DNA from: an uncultured Oscillibacter sp. | GTDB taxonomy: Bacteria; Bacillota; Clostridia; Oscillospirales; Oscillospiraceae | NCBI GenBank assembly: GCA_900770295.1 | Contig: CAAGJQ010000054.1 | Span: 1 to 61,993, forward strand | Direction: 5' to 3' | DNA: 61,993 nucleotides | Part shown: piece by piece, positions 1 through 7,779 of the stretch | How positions within the stretch are numbered: position 1 is the stretch's first letter | Layout of the letters: each line of letters starts with the position of its first letter | Program-made: the position numbers and the translations under genes | Notes under the pieces: generated by a model | What the model was told of the DNA's origin: nothing | The model's database searches: none | What the model saw: only the letters and a program-made list of their open reading frames with translations

Positions 1-1077
1 CCCTTCGGCTCCGGCAAGACCGTGGTGCAGCACCAGTTGGCCAAGTGGTCCGACGTGGACATCGTGGTCTACATCGGCTGCGGCGAGCGCGGCAACGAGA
101 TGACCGACGTTCTGCGGGAGTTCCCCGAGCTGAAGGACCCCCGCACCGGCGAGTCCCTGATGAAGCGGACTGTGCTGATCGCCAACACCTCCGATATGCC
201 CGTGGCCGCCCGTGAGGCCTCCGTGTACACCGGCATCACCATCGCCGAGTACTTCCGCGACATGGGCTACGACGTGGCCGTCATCGCCGACTCCACCTCC
301 CGCTGGGCCGAGGCCCTGCGTGAGATGTCCGGCCGTCTGGAGGAGATGCCCGGCGAGGAGGGCTATCCCGCGTACCTGGCCTCCCGGCTGGCCCAGTTCT
401 ACGAGCGCGCCGGTTCCGTGGAGTGCATCGGCTCCGATGAGCGCCGGGGCAGCCTGACCGCTGTCGGCGCGGTCTCGCCTCCGGGCGGCGACCTTAGTGA
501 GCCCGTGTCGCAGGCCACCATGCGTATCGTCAAGGTGTTCTGGGCACTGGACTCCTCCCTTGCTTACAAGCGTCATTTCCCGGCCATCAACTGGCTGAAC
601 TCCTACTCTCTGTACCTGGATACCCTGAAGCCCTGGTTCGATGAGAACTTCGGACCCGAGTTCATGCGCAACCGCGGACAGGCCATGAGCATCCTCCAGA
701 GCGAGGCCAGCCTGAACGAGATCGTCCAGCTGGTGGGCAAGGACGCCCTGTCTCCCGCCGACCAGCTGACTTTGGAAGTGGCCCGTATGGTCCGTGAGGA
801 CTTCCTGCAGCAGAACGCCTTCACCGATATCGACGGCTATTCCAGCTATGACCGGCAGGAGAAGCTGCTGGCCATCATCCTCAGCTACGACAAGCTGTGC
901 CGCGACGCCATCGCCAAGGGCGCGCCTGTCATGAAGCTGTTTGAGATCCCCGCCCGTGAAAAGATCGGCCGTGCCAAGAGCGTGCCCGTGGAGGAATACG
1001 TGCGGACATACGCCCAGATCCAGGCTGAGATGGAGCAGCAGATCGAAGCTGTCATCGCCCAGGGAGGTGAGCTGTAA
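1..1077 (+). CDS. ntpA: V-type ATP synthase catalytic subunit A, 5' truncated
   Basis: Catalytic subunit of a V/A-type rotary ATPase that couples ATP hydrolysis or synthesis to H+ or Na+ movement at the membrane. The frame is open from base 1 and begins inside the Walker A loop (PFGSGKTVV), so about 230 N-terminal residues of a protein usually near 590 residues lie outside the window. Visible family marks are GCGERGNEM just after the P-loop, the ADSTSRWAEALRE segment and SPPGGDLSEPV. The stop overlaps the start of the B subunit by one base (TAATG), which implies coupled translation. The order A-B-D is the usual one for this operon. The GTG at position 22 is an internal valine codon, not a start. 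Confidence 0.97.
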   Translation, partial: PFGSGKTVVQHQLAKWSDVDIVVYIGCGERGNEMTDVLREFPELKDPRTGESLMKRTVLIANTSDMPVAAREASVYTGITIAEYFRDMGYDVAVIADSTSRWAEALREMSGRLEEMPGEEGYPAYLASRLAQFYERAGSVECIGSDERRGSLTAVGAVSPPGGDLSEPVSQATMRIVKVFWALDSSLAYKRHFPAINWLNSYSLYLDTLKPWFDENFGPEFMRNRGQAMSILQSEASLNEIVQLVGKDALSPADQLTLEVARMVREDFLQQNAFTDIDGYSSYDRQEKLLAIILSYDKLCRDAIAKGAPVMKLFEIPAREKIGRAKSVPVEEYVRTYAQIQAEMEQQIEAVIAQGGEL

Positions 1078-2462
1078 TGATTCGTGAATACAAAACCGTA
1101 GAAGAGATCAACGGCCCTCTGATGATGGTCCGTATGGTGGAAAACGTCACCTATGACGAGCTGGTGGAGATCGAGCTTCACGACGGCTCCCTCCGCCGCG
1201 GCAAGGTGCTGGAGGTCAACGGTGACGCCGCCGTGGTCCAGCTGTTCGAGTCCGCCGCCGGCATCAACCTGGCCGACGCCAAGGTCCGCTTCCTGGGCCA
1301 TCCCCTGCAGCTGGGCGTGTCCGGCGACATGCTGGGCCGCGTGTTCAACGGCATGGGCCAGCCCATCGACGGCGGCCCCGACATCCTGCCCGAGGAGTAC
1401 CGGGACATCAACGGCCTGCCCATGAACCCTGCCGCCCGTGACTACCCCAACGAGTTCATCCAGACCGGCGTCTCCACCATCGATGGCCTGAACACCCTGG
1501 TTCGCGGCCAGAAGCTGCCCATTTTCTCCGGCTCCGGCCTGCCCCATGCCAACCTGGCGGCCCAGATCGCCCGTCAGGCCAAGGTGCTGGGGGATGACGC
1601 CTCCAACTTCGCCGTGGTGTTCGCCGCCATCGGCATCACCTTCGAGGAGTCCGAGTTCTTCGTCAGCGAGTTCCGCCGCACTGGTGCCATCGACCGTACC
1701 GTGCTGTTCAGCAACCTGGCCAACGACCCGGCTGTGGAGCGTATCAGTACGCCCCGTATGGCCCTGACCGCCGCCGAATACCTGGCTTTTGAGAAGGGCA
1801 TGCACGTGCTGGTCATCATGACCGACATCACCAACTACGCCGAGGCTCTGCGTGAGGTCTCCGCGGCCAAGAAGGAAGTTCCCGGCCGCCGCGGATTCCC
1901 CGGCTACCTGTACACCGACCTGGCCACGCTGTACGAGCGCGCCGGCCGCCGTCTGGGCAACCCCGGCTCCATCACCCTGATCCCCATTCTGACCATGCCC
2001 GAGGATGACAAGACCCACCCCATCCCCGACCTGACCGGCTATATCACCGAGGGCCAGATCATCCTGTCCCGGGCGCTGTACCGCCAGGGCATCCATCCTC
2101 CTGTGGACGTGCTGCCCTCCCTGTCCCGTCTGAAGGACAAGGGCATCGGCAAGGGCAAGACCCGCGAGGACCACGCGGACACCATGAACCAGCTGTTCGC
2201 CGCGTATTCCACCGGCAAGGACAACAAGGAGCTGATGTCCATTCTGGGCGAAGCGGCTCTGACGCCCACCGACCTGCTGTACGCCAAGTTCGCCGATGAG
2301 TTTGAGCGCCGCTATGTCAACCAGGGCTATGAGGAGAACCGTTCCATCGAGGAGACGCTGGATCTGGGCTGGGAGCTGCTGAGCATCCTGCCCAAGAGTG
2401 AGCTGAAACGTATCAAACCCGAGTATATCGAGAAGTACTGGCCGAAAAAAGACCAGGAATAA
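1077..2462 (+). CDS. ntpB: V-type ATP synthase regulatory subunit B
   Basis: Non-catalytic nucleotide-binding subunit that alternates with A in the V1 head. The 461 residues match the family length. The P-loop position holds FSGSGLPHANLAAQIARQ (around residue 149), which lacks the lysine of a true Walker A, as expected for B subunits. Further family marks are the RGFPGYLYTDLATLYERAG segment and the ITEGQI/LPSLSRL stretch. A purine-rich AGGGAGGTGAG ribosome site lies inside the end of the A gene just before the ATG at 1077. It is followed after 13 bases by subunit D. There is no sign of damage or unusual composition. Confidence 0.97.
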   Translation: MIREYKTVEEINGPLMMVRMVENVTYDELVEIELHDGSLRRGKVLEVNGDAAVVQLFESAAGINLADAKVRFLGHPLQLGVSGDMLGRVFNGMGQPIDGGPDILPEEYRDINGLPMNPAARDYPNEFIQTGVSTIDGLNTLVRGQKLPIFSGSGLPHANLAAQIARQAKVLGDDASNFAVVFAAIGITFEESEFFVSEFRRTGAIDRTVLFSNLANDPAVERISTPRMALTAAEYLAFEKGMHVLVIMTDITNYAEALREVSAAKKEVPGRRGFPGYLYTDLATLYERAGRRLGNPGSITLIPILTMPEDDKTHPIPDLTGYITEGQIILSRALYRQGIHPPVDVLPSLSRLKDKGIGKGKTREDHADTMNQLFAAYSTGKDNKELMSILGEAALTPTDLLYAKFADEFERRYVNQGYEENRSIEETLDLGWELLSILPKSELKRIKPEYIEKYWPKKDQE

Positions 2463-2475
2463 GGAGGGGTGAGCC

Positions 2476-3189
2476 ATGGCAAATATCACGGTGAACCCCA
2501 CCCGTATGGAGCTCACCCGCCTGAAAGGCAAGCTGCGCACCGCCCAGCGGGGCCACAAGCTGCTGAAGGACAAGCGGGATGAGCTGATGAAGCAGTTCCT
2601 GGACACGGTCCGGGAGGTCCGCTCTCTCCGGGCCGAGGTGGAGGAGGAGCTGATGACGGTGCACAAGTCCTTCACCGTCGCCTCCGCCCTCATGAGCTCC
2701 GAGGCGATGGAGCAGGCTCTGCTGTATCCCAAGCAGAGCGTGGAGCTGACCATGAGCTTCCGGAATATCATGTCCGTCAATGTGCCTGTGTACGATTTCC
2801 AGACCCGGACCAAGTCTGATTCCGACATCTATCCCTACGGCTTCGCGGCCACCTCCGGCGAGCTGGATACCGCCGTGGACGCGTTGGGCAAGGTGTTCCA
2901 GAAGATGCTGAAGCTGGCGGAGATCGAAAAGTCCGCCCAGCTGATGGCGGAGGAGATCGAAAAGACCCGCCGCCGGGTCAACGCACTGGAATACGTGATG
3001 ATTCCGGACACTCAGGAGGCCATCCGCTATATCACCATGAAGCTGGATGAGAACGACCGTTCCACCACCACCCGGCTGATGAAGGTGAAGGATATGATCC
3101 TGAAGCAGTCCATTGAGGAAAAGCGTGCCCGGGATGCCAAGGCGATGGAGGCTTTCAACGGTTTGAGCGAACCGACGGCCCAGGCATAA
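2476..3189 (+). CDS. ntpD: V-type ATP synthase subunit D (central stalk)
   Basis: Central rotor stalk subunit that transmits torque between the A3B3 head and the membrane ring. The 237 residues start with a conserved N-terminal segment (NPTRMELTRLKGKL), followed by long heptad-rich helices at both ends that would pair as a coiled coil. The central part (VYDFQTRTKSDSDIYPYGF) is the variable globular region. GGAGGGG lies just before the ATG. This is the last gene of the operon: a strong hairpin follows 25 bases after the stop. No G or other stalk gene follows, so those must lie upstream, outside the window. Confidence 0.95.
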   Translation: MANITVNPTRMELTRLKGKLRTAQRGHKLLKDKRDELMKQFLDTVREVRSLRAEVEEELMTVHKSFTVASALMSSEAMEQALLYPKQSVELTMSFRNIMSVNVPVYDFQTRTKSDSDIYPYGFAATSGELDTAVDALGKVFQKMLKLAEIEKSAQLMAEEIEKTRRRVNALEYVMIPDTQEAIRYITMKLDENDRSTTTRLMKVKDMILKQSIEEKRARDAKAMEAFNGLSEPTAQA

Positions 3190-3213
3190 GCGGATACGTC
3201 CCATGACAACAGG

Positions 3214-3243
3214 AAAAGCACGGGTGTTGAAGCCCGTGCTTTT
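3214..3243 (+). terminator. Rho-independent terminator of the V-ATPase operon
   Basis: An 11-base stem (3214-3224 pairing with 3233-3243) with an 8-base loop. The arms are A-rich on the left and T-rich on the right, directly downstream of ntpD. Confidence 0.85.
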
Positions 3244-3281
3244 CGCGTTGCTGAAAAATATGGCATCGGAAAGAACGGCAC

Positions 3282-3310
3282 TTGACAAAACAGGCAGATG
3301 GGCATAGATT
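3282..3310 (+). promoter_or_regulatory. Promoter of the flavodiiron gene
   Basis: TTGACA at 3282-3287, 17-base spacer, TAGATT at 3305-3310. It lies 40 bases before the start codon and right after the previous terminator, so the gene is probably transcribed alone. Confidence 0.75.
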
Positions 3311-3349
3311 AGTCCTGTTAAAAATATTTCTGCATAAGGAGAAAAGGCC

Positions 3350-4555
3350 ATGCATTGTGTACATGCTGTCACATCGGATGTTTTATGGCTGGGGGCCTCT
3401 GACCGCCGGCTGGCACTGTTCGAGAATGTGTATCCCATTCCCAGGGGAATTTCCTACAACTCCTTTCTGGTGCTGGACGAAAAGACCATCCTGCTGGATA
3501 CCGTGGACAAGGCGGTGGGGGACCGCTTCCTGGAGAACCTGGAATACGGTCTGCATGGGCGGAATCTGGACTATGTGGTGGTGAACCACATGGAGCCGGA
3601 CCACTGCGCCACGCTGGGAGAGGTGCTGCGCCGGTATCCCCAGGCCCAGGTGGTGGGCAACGCCAAGACCATCACCATGATCGGCCAGTTCTTTGAGCCG
3701 GATCTGGCGGGCCGCGCTGTTACGGTGAAGGAGGGGGACACCCTGTCCACCGGACGGCACACCTTTACCTTTTTCATGGCGCCGATGGTCCATTGGCCGG
3801 AGACTATGGCGACCTATGATTCCGCGGATCAGATCCTGTTTTCCGCCGACGCATTCGGTACCTTCGGCGCGCTGAACGGAAACCTGTATGCCGACGAGGT
3901 GAATTTTGAGCGGGACTGGCTGGACGATGCCCGGCGGTATTACGCCAACATCGTGGGCAAATACGGCGCACAGGTCCAGGCACTGCTGAAAAAAGCTGCT
4001 GGTCTGGAAATTGCGTACATATGCCCGCTGCATGGTCCCGTTTGGAGGAAAGACATCGACTGGTTCATCGACAAATACCAGAAGTGGAGCACCTACACCC
4101 CGGAGGACCGGAATGTCGCCATCCTCTGCGGCTCTATTTACGGCAATACGGAGAACGCGGCTGATATTCTGGCCTGCCGCTTGGCGGAAAAGGGCGTGAA
4201 GAATATCGCTCTGTACGATGTGTCCCACACGGATGTATCCCAGCTGGTCAGTGAGGCCTTCCGGTGCAGCCATCTGGTACTGGCTTCCGCCACCTACAAC
4301 GGCGCCATTTTCACACCCATGGAAAACCTGCTGTTGGATCTGAAGGCACATAACCTGCAAAACCGCACCGTGGCCGTGATCGACAACGGCACCTGGTCCG
4401 CACAGGCCGGCAAACAGATCCGGGAGCTGGTGGGCTCCATGAAGAACATGACAGTGCTGGAGAGCACCGTCAGTCTGAAATCCTCTGTAAAAGAGGCGCA
4501 GCGGACCGCGCTGGAAGCCCTGGCAGATGAGCTGGCGGCGGATATTCTGAGATAA
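3350..4555 (+). CDS. fprA: FprA-type flavodiiron protein (A-type flavoprotein)
   Basis: Soluble enzyme that reduces O2 to water (or NO to N2O) at a diiron site with electrons from FMN, protecting anaerobes from oxygen. The N-terminal metallo-beta-lactamase-like domain has the full ligand set: H80, E82, D84 and H85 (NHMEPDHC), H148 (HWPETM), D167 (SADAFG) and H228 (PLHGP). The C-terminal flavodoxin domain begins near residue 255 with the FMN loop SIYGNTENAA. The length of 401 residues is standard for the two-domain class. There is no rubredoxin or flavin reductase extension, so electrons must come from a separate partner not found next to it. It has its own promoter and terminator. The choice between O2 and NO as main substrate cannot be made from sequence. 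Confidence 0.95.
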   Translation: MHCVHAVTSDVLWLGASDRRLALFENVYPIPRGISYNSFLVLDEKTILLDTVDKAVGDRFLENLEYGLHGRNLDYVVVNHMEPDHCATLGEVLRRYPQAQVVGNAKTITMIGQFFEPDLAGRAVTVKEGDTLSTGRHTFTFFMAPMVHWPETMATYDSADQILFSADAFGTFGALNGNLYADEVNFERDWLDDARRYYANIVGKYGAQVQALLKKAAGLEIAYICPLHGPVWRKDIDWFIDKYQKWSTYTPEDRNVAILCGSIYGNTENAADILACRLAEKGVKNIALYDVSHTDVSQLVSEAFRCSHLVLASATYNGAIFTPMENLLLDLKAHNLQNRTVAVIDNGTWSAQAGKQIRELVGSMKNMTVLESTVSLKSSVKEAQRTALEALADELAADILR

Positions 4556-4568
4556 CAGATCAGGCTGA

Positions 4569-4598
4569 GACGCCGGACGAAAGTCCGGCGTCTTTTTT
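4569..4598 (+). terminator. Rho-independent terminator after fprA
   Basis: Perfect 10-bp GC-rich stem (4569-4578 with 4583-4592), GAAA tetraloop, then six T residues. It ends one base before the next -35 box. Confidence 0.95.
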
Positions 4599-4599
4599 A

Positions 4600-4628
4600 T
4601 TGACACCGGCGCCGGTCAAAAGTATAAT
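4600..4628 (+). promoter_or_regulatory. Promoter of the AbrB-glycosyltransferase operon
   Basis: Near-ideal sigma-A promoter: TTGACA at 4600-4605, 17-base spacer, TATAAT at 4623-4628. A promoter this strong in front of a small regulator suggests it is kept in check by repression. Confidence 0.88.
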
Positions 4629-4661
4629 AAGTATGAAAAGTGCGATTTTTATAACTTATTA
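4625..4661. promoter_or_regulatory. Inverted repeat over the -10 box, putative autoregulatory operator
   Basis: TAATAAGT at 4625-4632 and its exact reverse complement ACTTATTA at 4654-4661, 21 bases apart. The left arm overlaps the -10 hexamer and the right arm sits just before the ribosome site. AT-rich dyads of this kind are typical AbrB-family targets. That the downstream AbrB protein binds here is inference. Confidence 0.5.
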
Positions 4662-4671
4662 GAATGGAGGG

Positions 4672-4890
4672 ATGGCTATGAAACAGCCGAAAGGAAGATT
4701 CGCGGGGACCGTCCGGGTGGGGGAGAAGGGACAGATCGTCATTCCCAAGGGCGCCCGGGACCTGCTGAACATTCAGCCAGGGGATACGCTGCTGGTGCTG
4801 GCTGATGAAAAACGGGGAATTGCCATCACAAAGGACGATGTGCTGCTCCGTCAGTTCGAGGCCCTGCTGGGGCCGGAGGAGCCGTCATGA
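4672..4890 (+). CDS. AbrB/MazE/SpoVT-family DNA-binding regulator
   Basis: Small 72-residue swapped-hairpin DNA-binding protein. The core GTVRVGEKGQIVIPKGARDL at residues 10-29, followed by IQPGDTLLVLAD, is the classic AbrB fold, in which two chains interleave to form the DNA-binding face. There is no C-terminal multimerisation domain, only about 25 residues ending in a short helix. Two ATGs (4672 and 4678) share the ATGGAGGG ribosome site; I chose the first. It overlaps the glycosyltransferase start by four bases (ATGA), so the two are co-translated. The usual alternative reading, a MazE-like antitoxin, is unlikely because no toxin gene follows. It probably controls its own operon through the dyad at the promoter. 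Confidence 0.9.
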   Translation: MAMKQPKGRFAGTVRVGEKGQIVIPKGARDLLNIQPGDTLLVLADEKRGIAITKDDVLLRQFEALLGPEEPS

Positions 4891-6050
4891 GCCGAATTGC
4901 GTTTTTCTGTATTCCTGCCTGGGGGCACACCAACCCCACCGTGGAGGTGGTGAGGGCGCTGACTGAACAGGGCCACCAAGTGCGGTATTACAGCTTCGCG
5001 CCTTTCCGGGAGAAGCTGGAGGATGCCGGCGCGGAGGTGATCTTGTGCGATGAGGCCCTGCCTCCGGCGCCGCCGGACCTGGACCGCAGGGTGGGGAGGG
5101 ATTTCACGGCGCTGGTACAGATGGTGACGGACACCACCCTGGCCCTGGAGAATAAGGTCTGCCGGGAGCTGGAGACGTTCGGACCGGATGTCATCGTGTC
5201 CGATTCCGTGTGCTTCTGGGGGAAGCTGTTCGCGGGAAAGCTGGGCGTGCCTTACGTCTGCTCCACCACGACCTTCGCCTTTAATCAGCACAGCGCCCAG
5301 CGGATGACGCCCACAGCGGGGGAGACGCTCCGTTCGCTGGTGGGGATGCCCCGGGTGGGGCGCTGCATGGCGTTGCTGCGGCGGCACGGCTATCCCGTCA
5401 AGGGACTTTTGGACCTCATTCAGAATGACAACGAGACGGACACCATCGTGTACACCTCCCGGGCCTTTCAGCCCATGGCGGAGACATTTTCGGACCGGTA
5501 TGCCTTTGTGGGGCCGTCCCTCCCGGAGAGAGCCTTGGCGGAGCAACCGCCTAAGGCCCGTCCGCTGGTCTATATCTCTCTGGGCACCGTCATGAACCGC
5601 CGGATGGATTTCTACCGCAGCTGCATCGCAGCCTTAGGGCAGGAACCGCTGGATGTGGTCATGTCGGTAGGGGAGAGCGTGGACCCTGCCAGTCTGTCAC
5701 CCGCTCCGGCAAATTTCCGGATCGAGCGCCGGGTGGACCAGCTGGCGGTCCTGGCCCGGGCGGACGTGTTCTTGACCCACTGCGGCATGAACAGCGCCAA
5801 TGAGGCCATCTGGTTCGGCGTTCCCACGGTCCTCTATCCCCAGCAGAGCGAGGAGGCCGCCGTGGCGGACCGGATGGAGGAGCTGGGCCTGGGACTGCGG
5901 CTGAAGGACGCGTCAGCCATCCGGGAGACAGTCCGCCAAGTGCTGACAGAGCCGGGGTACCGGGAGCGGACCCGCGCCATGGGAGAGACGTTCCGAAGCG
6001 CCGGAGGTCCCGCGCGGGCCGCCGAAAAGATACTGTCCTGCCGGAGATGA
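4887..6050 (+). CDS. MGT/YjiC-family glycosyltransferase (GT1, GT-B fold)
   Basis: Predicted cytosolic UDP-sugar-dependent transferase of the macrolide glycosyltransferase type, 387 residues. The N-terminal acceptor domain starts with FFCIPAWGHTNPTVEVVRAL, whose GHTNP element is the family's N-terminal signature. The C-terminal donor domain carries the sugar-nucleotide motif FLTHCGMNSANEAIWFGVP followed by PQQSEE, where H, the small residues and E contact the diphosphate and sugar. Family members glycosylate small hydrophobic molecules (macrolides, flavonoids, antibiotics, lipids). The acceptor cannot be read from the sequence. Sitting behind an AbrB regulator with an overlapping start, it is probably switched on under specific conditions, for example exposure to a toxic aglycone or entry into stationary phase. 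That is inference. Confidence 0.9.
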   Translation: MSRIAFFCIPAWGHTNPTVEVVRALTEQGHQVRYYSFAPFREKLEDAGAEVILCDEALPPAPPDLDRRVGRDFTALVQMVTDTTLALENKVCRELETFGPDVIVSDSVCFWGKLFAGKLGVPYVCSTTTFAFNQHSAQRMTPTAGETLRSLVGMPRVGRCMALLRRHGYPVKGLLDLIQNDNETDTIVYTSRAFQPMAETFSDRYAFVGPSLPERALAEQPPKARPLVYISLGTVMNRRMDFYRSCIAALGQEPLDVVMSVGESVDPASLSPAPANFRIERRVDQLAVLARADVFLTHCGMNSANEAIWFGVPTVLYPQQSEEAAVADRMEELGLGLRLKDASAIRETVRQVLTEPGYRERTRAMGETFRSAGGPARAAEKILSCRR

Positions 6051-6053
6051 GAG

Positions 6054-6085
6054 CACCCCGGGTTTTCCTAGGAAAACCCGGGGTG
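6054..6085. terminator. 32-bp perfect palindrome between convergent genes, probable bidirectional terminator
   Basis: The 32 bases from 6054 to 6085 equal their own reverse complement, centred on CCTAGG. It lies 4 bases after the glycosyltransferase stop and 22 bases beyond the asnA stop. Neither flank has a T-run, so termination would rest on the very stable stem and its internal A/T blocks. Confidence 0.65.
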
Positions 6086-6106
6086 ATTCTGTATCATAAA
6101 ATTCCT

Positions 6107-7114
6107 TTACAGCAGCGTGATACCAGCCTTTTCACAGGCTTCCACGGTTTCCCTGTCCCACAGGCTGACCTGGACCTCGCCGATATGGCAGGTGCCCAGC
6201 AGCAGCATGCACAGACGGGACTGGCCGATGCCGCCGCCGATGGACTGGGGAAGCTCACCCTTGAGCAGCATCTGGTGGAAGGGCAGTTGGCGGCGATAGT
6301 CGCAGCCTGCGGCGGTCAGCTGGCGGTCCAGGGCTTCGGCGTCCACCCGGATGCCCATGGAAGAGATCTCAAAGCGGCTCTCCAGAACAGGGTTCCACAT
6401 CAGGATGTCACCGTTCAGCTCCCAGTCATCGTAGTCGGGGGCACGGCCGTCGTGCTTGATGCCGGACTTCAGGGTCTTGCCGATCTGCATCAGGAACACG
6501 GTGTGATGCTCCCGGCAGATCTCCGTCTCCCGCTCGTTGGGAGTCAGGTCGGGGAAACGGTCCTCCAGCTCCTGGGTGGTGATGAAGTACACCTCCCGGT
6601 CCGGCTTGAAGGTCAGGGCGGGGAAGGCGTTCCGCAGAGCGGTGGAGGTGTCGCAGATGCAGCCGACGATCTCCTCCACCGTGTCCTTCAGATACTGGAC
6701 CGTCCGGTTTTTGGGATCGATGCTCTTCTCCCAGTCCCACTGGTCCACATAGATGGAGTGGAGATTGTCCACTTCCTCATCCCGGCGGATGGCGTTCATG
6801 TCGGTATACAGGCCGGTGCCAAGCTTGAATTCATAGCGCTTCAGCGCCAGACGCTTCCACTTGGCCAGGGAGTGGACCACCTGGCCGTCGGTCCCCACAT
6901 CGGGGATATCGAAGGATACGGGGCGTTCCACGCCGTTCAAATCGTCGTTCAGACCGGTGGCTCCGTCTACGAAGAGGGGGGCGGAGACCCGGTGCAGGTT
7001 CAGCCGAACCGTGAGATTGTGCTGGAAATCCGCGTGAATCAACTCAATGGCGCGCTGCAGTTCGTTGTTGGTCAGCGGCATCCGATAGCCGGCAGGAATG
7101 GTCAGTTTGCTCAT
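6107..7114 (-). CDS. asnA: Aspartate-ammonia ligase (AsnA-type asparagine synthetase)
   Basis: Makes asparagine from aspartate, ammonia and ATP through an aspartyl-AMP intermediate. It is a relative of class II aminoacyl-tRNA synthetases and acts in the cytosol. The 335 residues match the family (about 330). Diagnostic blocks are the N-terminal VRLNLHRVSAPLFVDGATGL, VDQWDWEKSI, and the C-terminal class II motif 3 segment GGGIGQSRLCMLLLGT. It is the last gene of the minus-strand operon gltX-spoIIM-like-asnA, 38 bases after the previous stop. That gap is too short to hold a T-box. Downstream lies the 32-bp palindrome. The ammonia-dependent enzyme fits an ammonia-rich gut or sediment habitat. 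Confidence 0.97.
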   Translation of the reverse strand: MSKLTIPAGYRMPLTNNELQRAIELIHADFQHNLTVRLNLHRVSAPLFVDGATGLNDDLNGVERPVSFDIPDVGTDGQVVHSLAKWKRLALKRYEFKLGTGLYTDMNAIRRDEEVDNLHSIYVDQWDWEKSIDPKNRTVQYLKDTVEEIVGCICDTSTALRNAFPALTFKPDREVYFITTQELEDRFPDLTPNERETEICREHHTVFLMQIGKTLKSGIKHDGRAPDYDDWELNGDILMWNPVLESRFEISSMGIRVDAEALDRQLTAAGCDYRRQLPFHQMLLKGELPQSIGGGIGQSRLCMLLLGTCHIGEVQVSLWDRETVEACEKAGITLL

Positions 7115-7152
7115 GAAAATAAACAGTCCTTTATCTTAGTAAATTTTGAAAA

Positions 7153-7779
7153 TCAGATAAACAGAGAGGCGACAAAAGGCGTCACATAAGCCTCCACAAC
7201 GGCGGCGGCCGCCAGCAGGGGCAGCAGCACCAGAAGCAGCACCCGGGACATCAGCAGCAGACAGTCCCAGACGTGAAGCCCCTCTTTGTTCCCTCGGCAG
7301 AGGCGGGTCACCTGCCCGCAGACATAAAGCCCCGTTGCAAAGGCCAGGATCAGAGCGGGCAGCTCAAAAATGCCGTGGGGGATGACGGCGGCCAGATAGA
7401 CCAGCGGAGAGACGCCTTCGGAGACATACCAGGCGCCCAGTACGCCCAGCAGCATCGCGTTTACGCCAAGGGACAGGGCGGGCAGCAGGAGAAAGGGAAT
7501 CAGGCCGTACATCATCGTGAACACGCAGGCGCGGATGTTGTTGGAGAGCAGCGCCGGAGCGGAGAGCGTTCCGGACTGGTCCTGAATATCCAGACCGCCC
7601 ATCATGGACAGGGTGTAGTCCACCAGCCGCTGCCGCAGATCGGGCAGGGCCAGACAGATGATAAAGGCCAGGACGGCCAGCGTAAAAAACGCGATGGCGG
7701 AGCGCTTTACCTCGCCGGCAAGGCCGTCATGCCAGGCGGTCTGGAGCCCGGAGCAGTGGTGCCGGAGAATCTCCTTCAT
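7153..7779 (-). CDS. SpoIIM-family (DUF95) integral membrane protein
   Basis: A 208-residue protein with about five hydrophobic segments: residues ~28-48, ~88-110, ~113-135, ~140-160 and a C-terminal stretch rich in L and A near 175-200. The signature PHGIFELPALILAFATGL around residues 132-150 is shared by SpoIIM and the wider DUF95 family. SpoIIM itself acts in the engulfment complex with SpoIID and SpoIIP during sporulation. Neither partner is nearby. Instead the ATG overlaps the gltX stop by four bases (ATGA), so this copy is tied to a housekeeping operon. It may be a DUF95 relative with another membrane role. The family call is firm; the sporulation role is not. Confidence 0.8.
   Translation of the reverse strand: MKEILRHHCSGLQTAWHDGLAGEVKRSAIAFFTLAVLAFIICLALPDLRQRLVDYTLSMMGGLDIQDQSGTLSAPALLSNNIRACVFTMMYGLIPFLLLPALSLGVNAMLLGVLGAWYVSEGVSPLVYLAAVIPHGIFELPALILAFATGLYVCGQVTRLCRGNKEGLHVWDCLLLMSRVLLLVLLPLLAAAAVVEAYVTPFVASLFI

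Noticed and set aside
885..2828. Long open frame of 647 codons on the minus strand opposite ntpB/ntpD
   Set aside because: It mirrors two certain genes, has no family motif and is rich in the residues expected from antisense reading of GC-rich codons.
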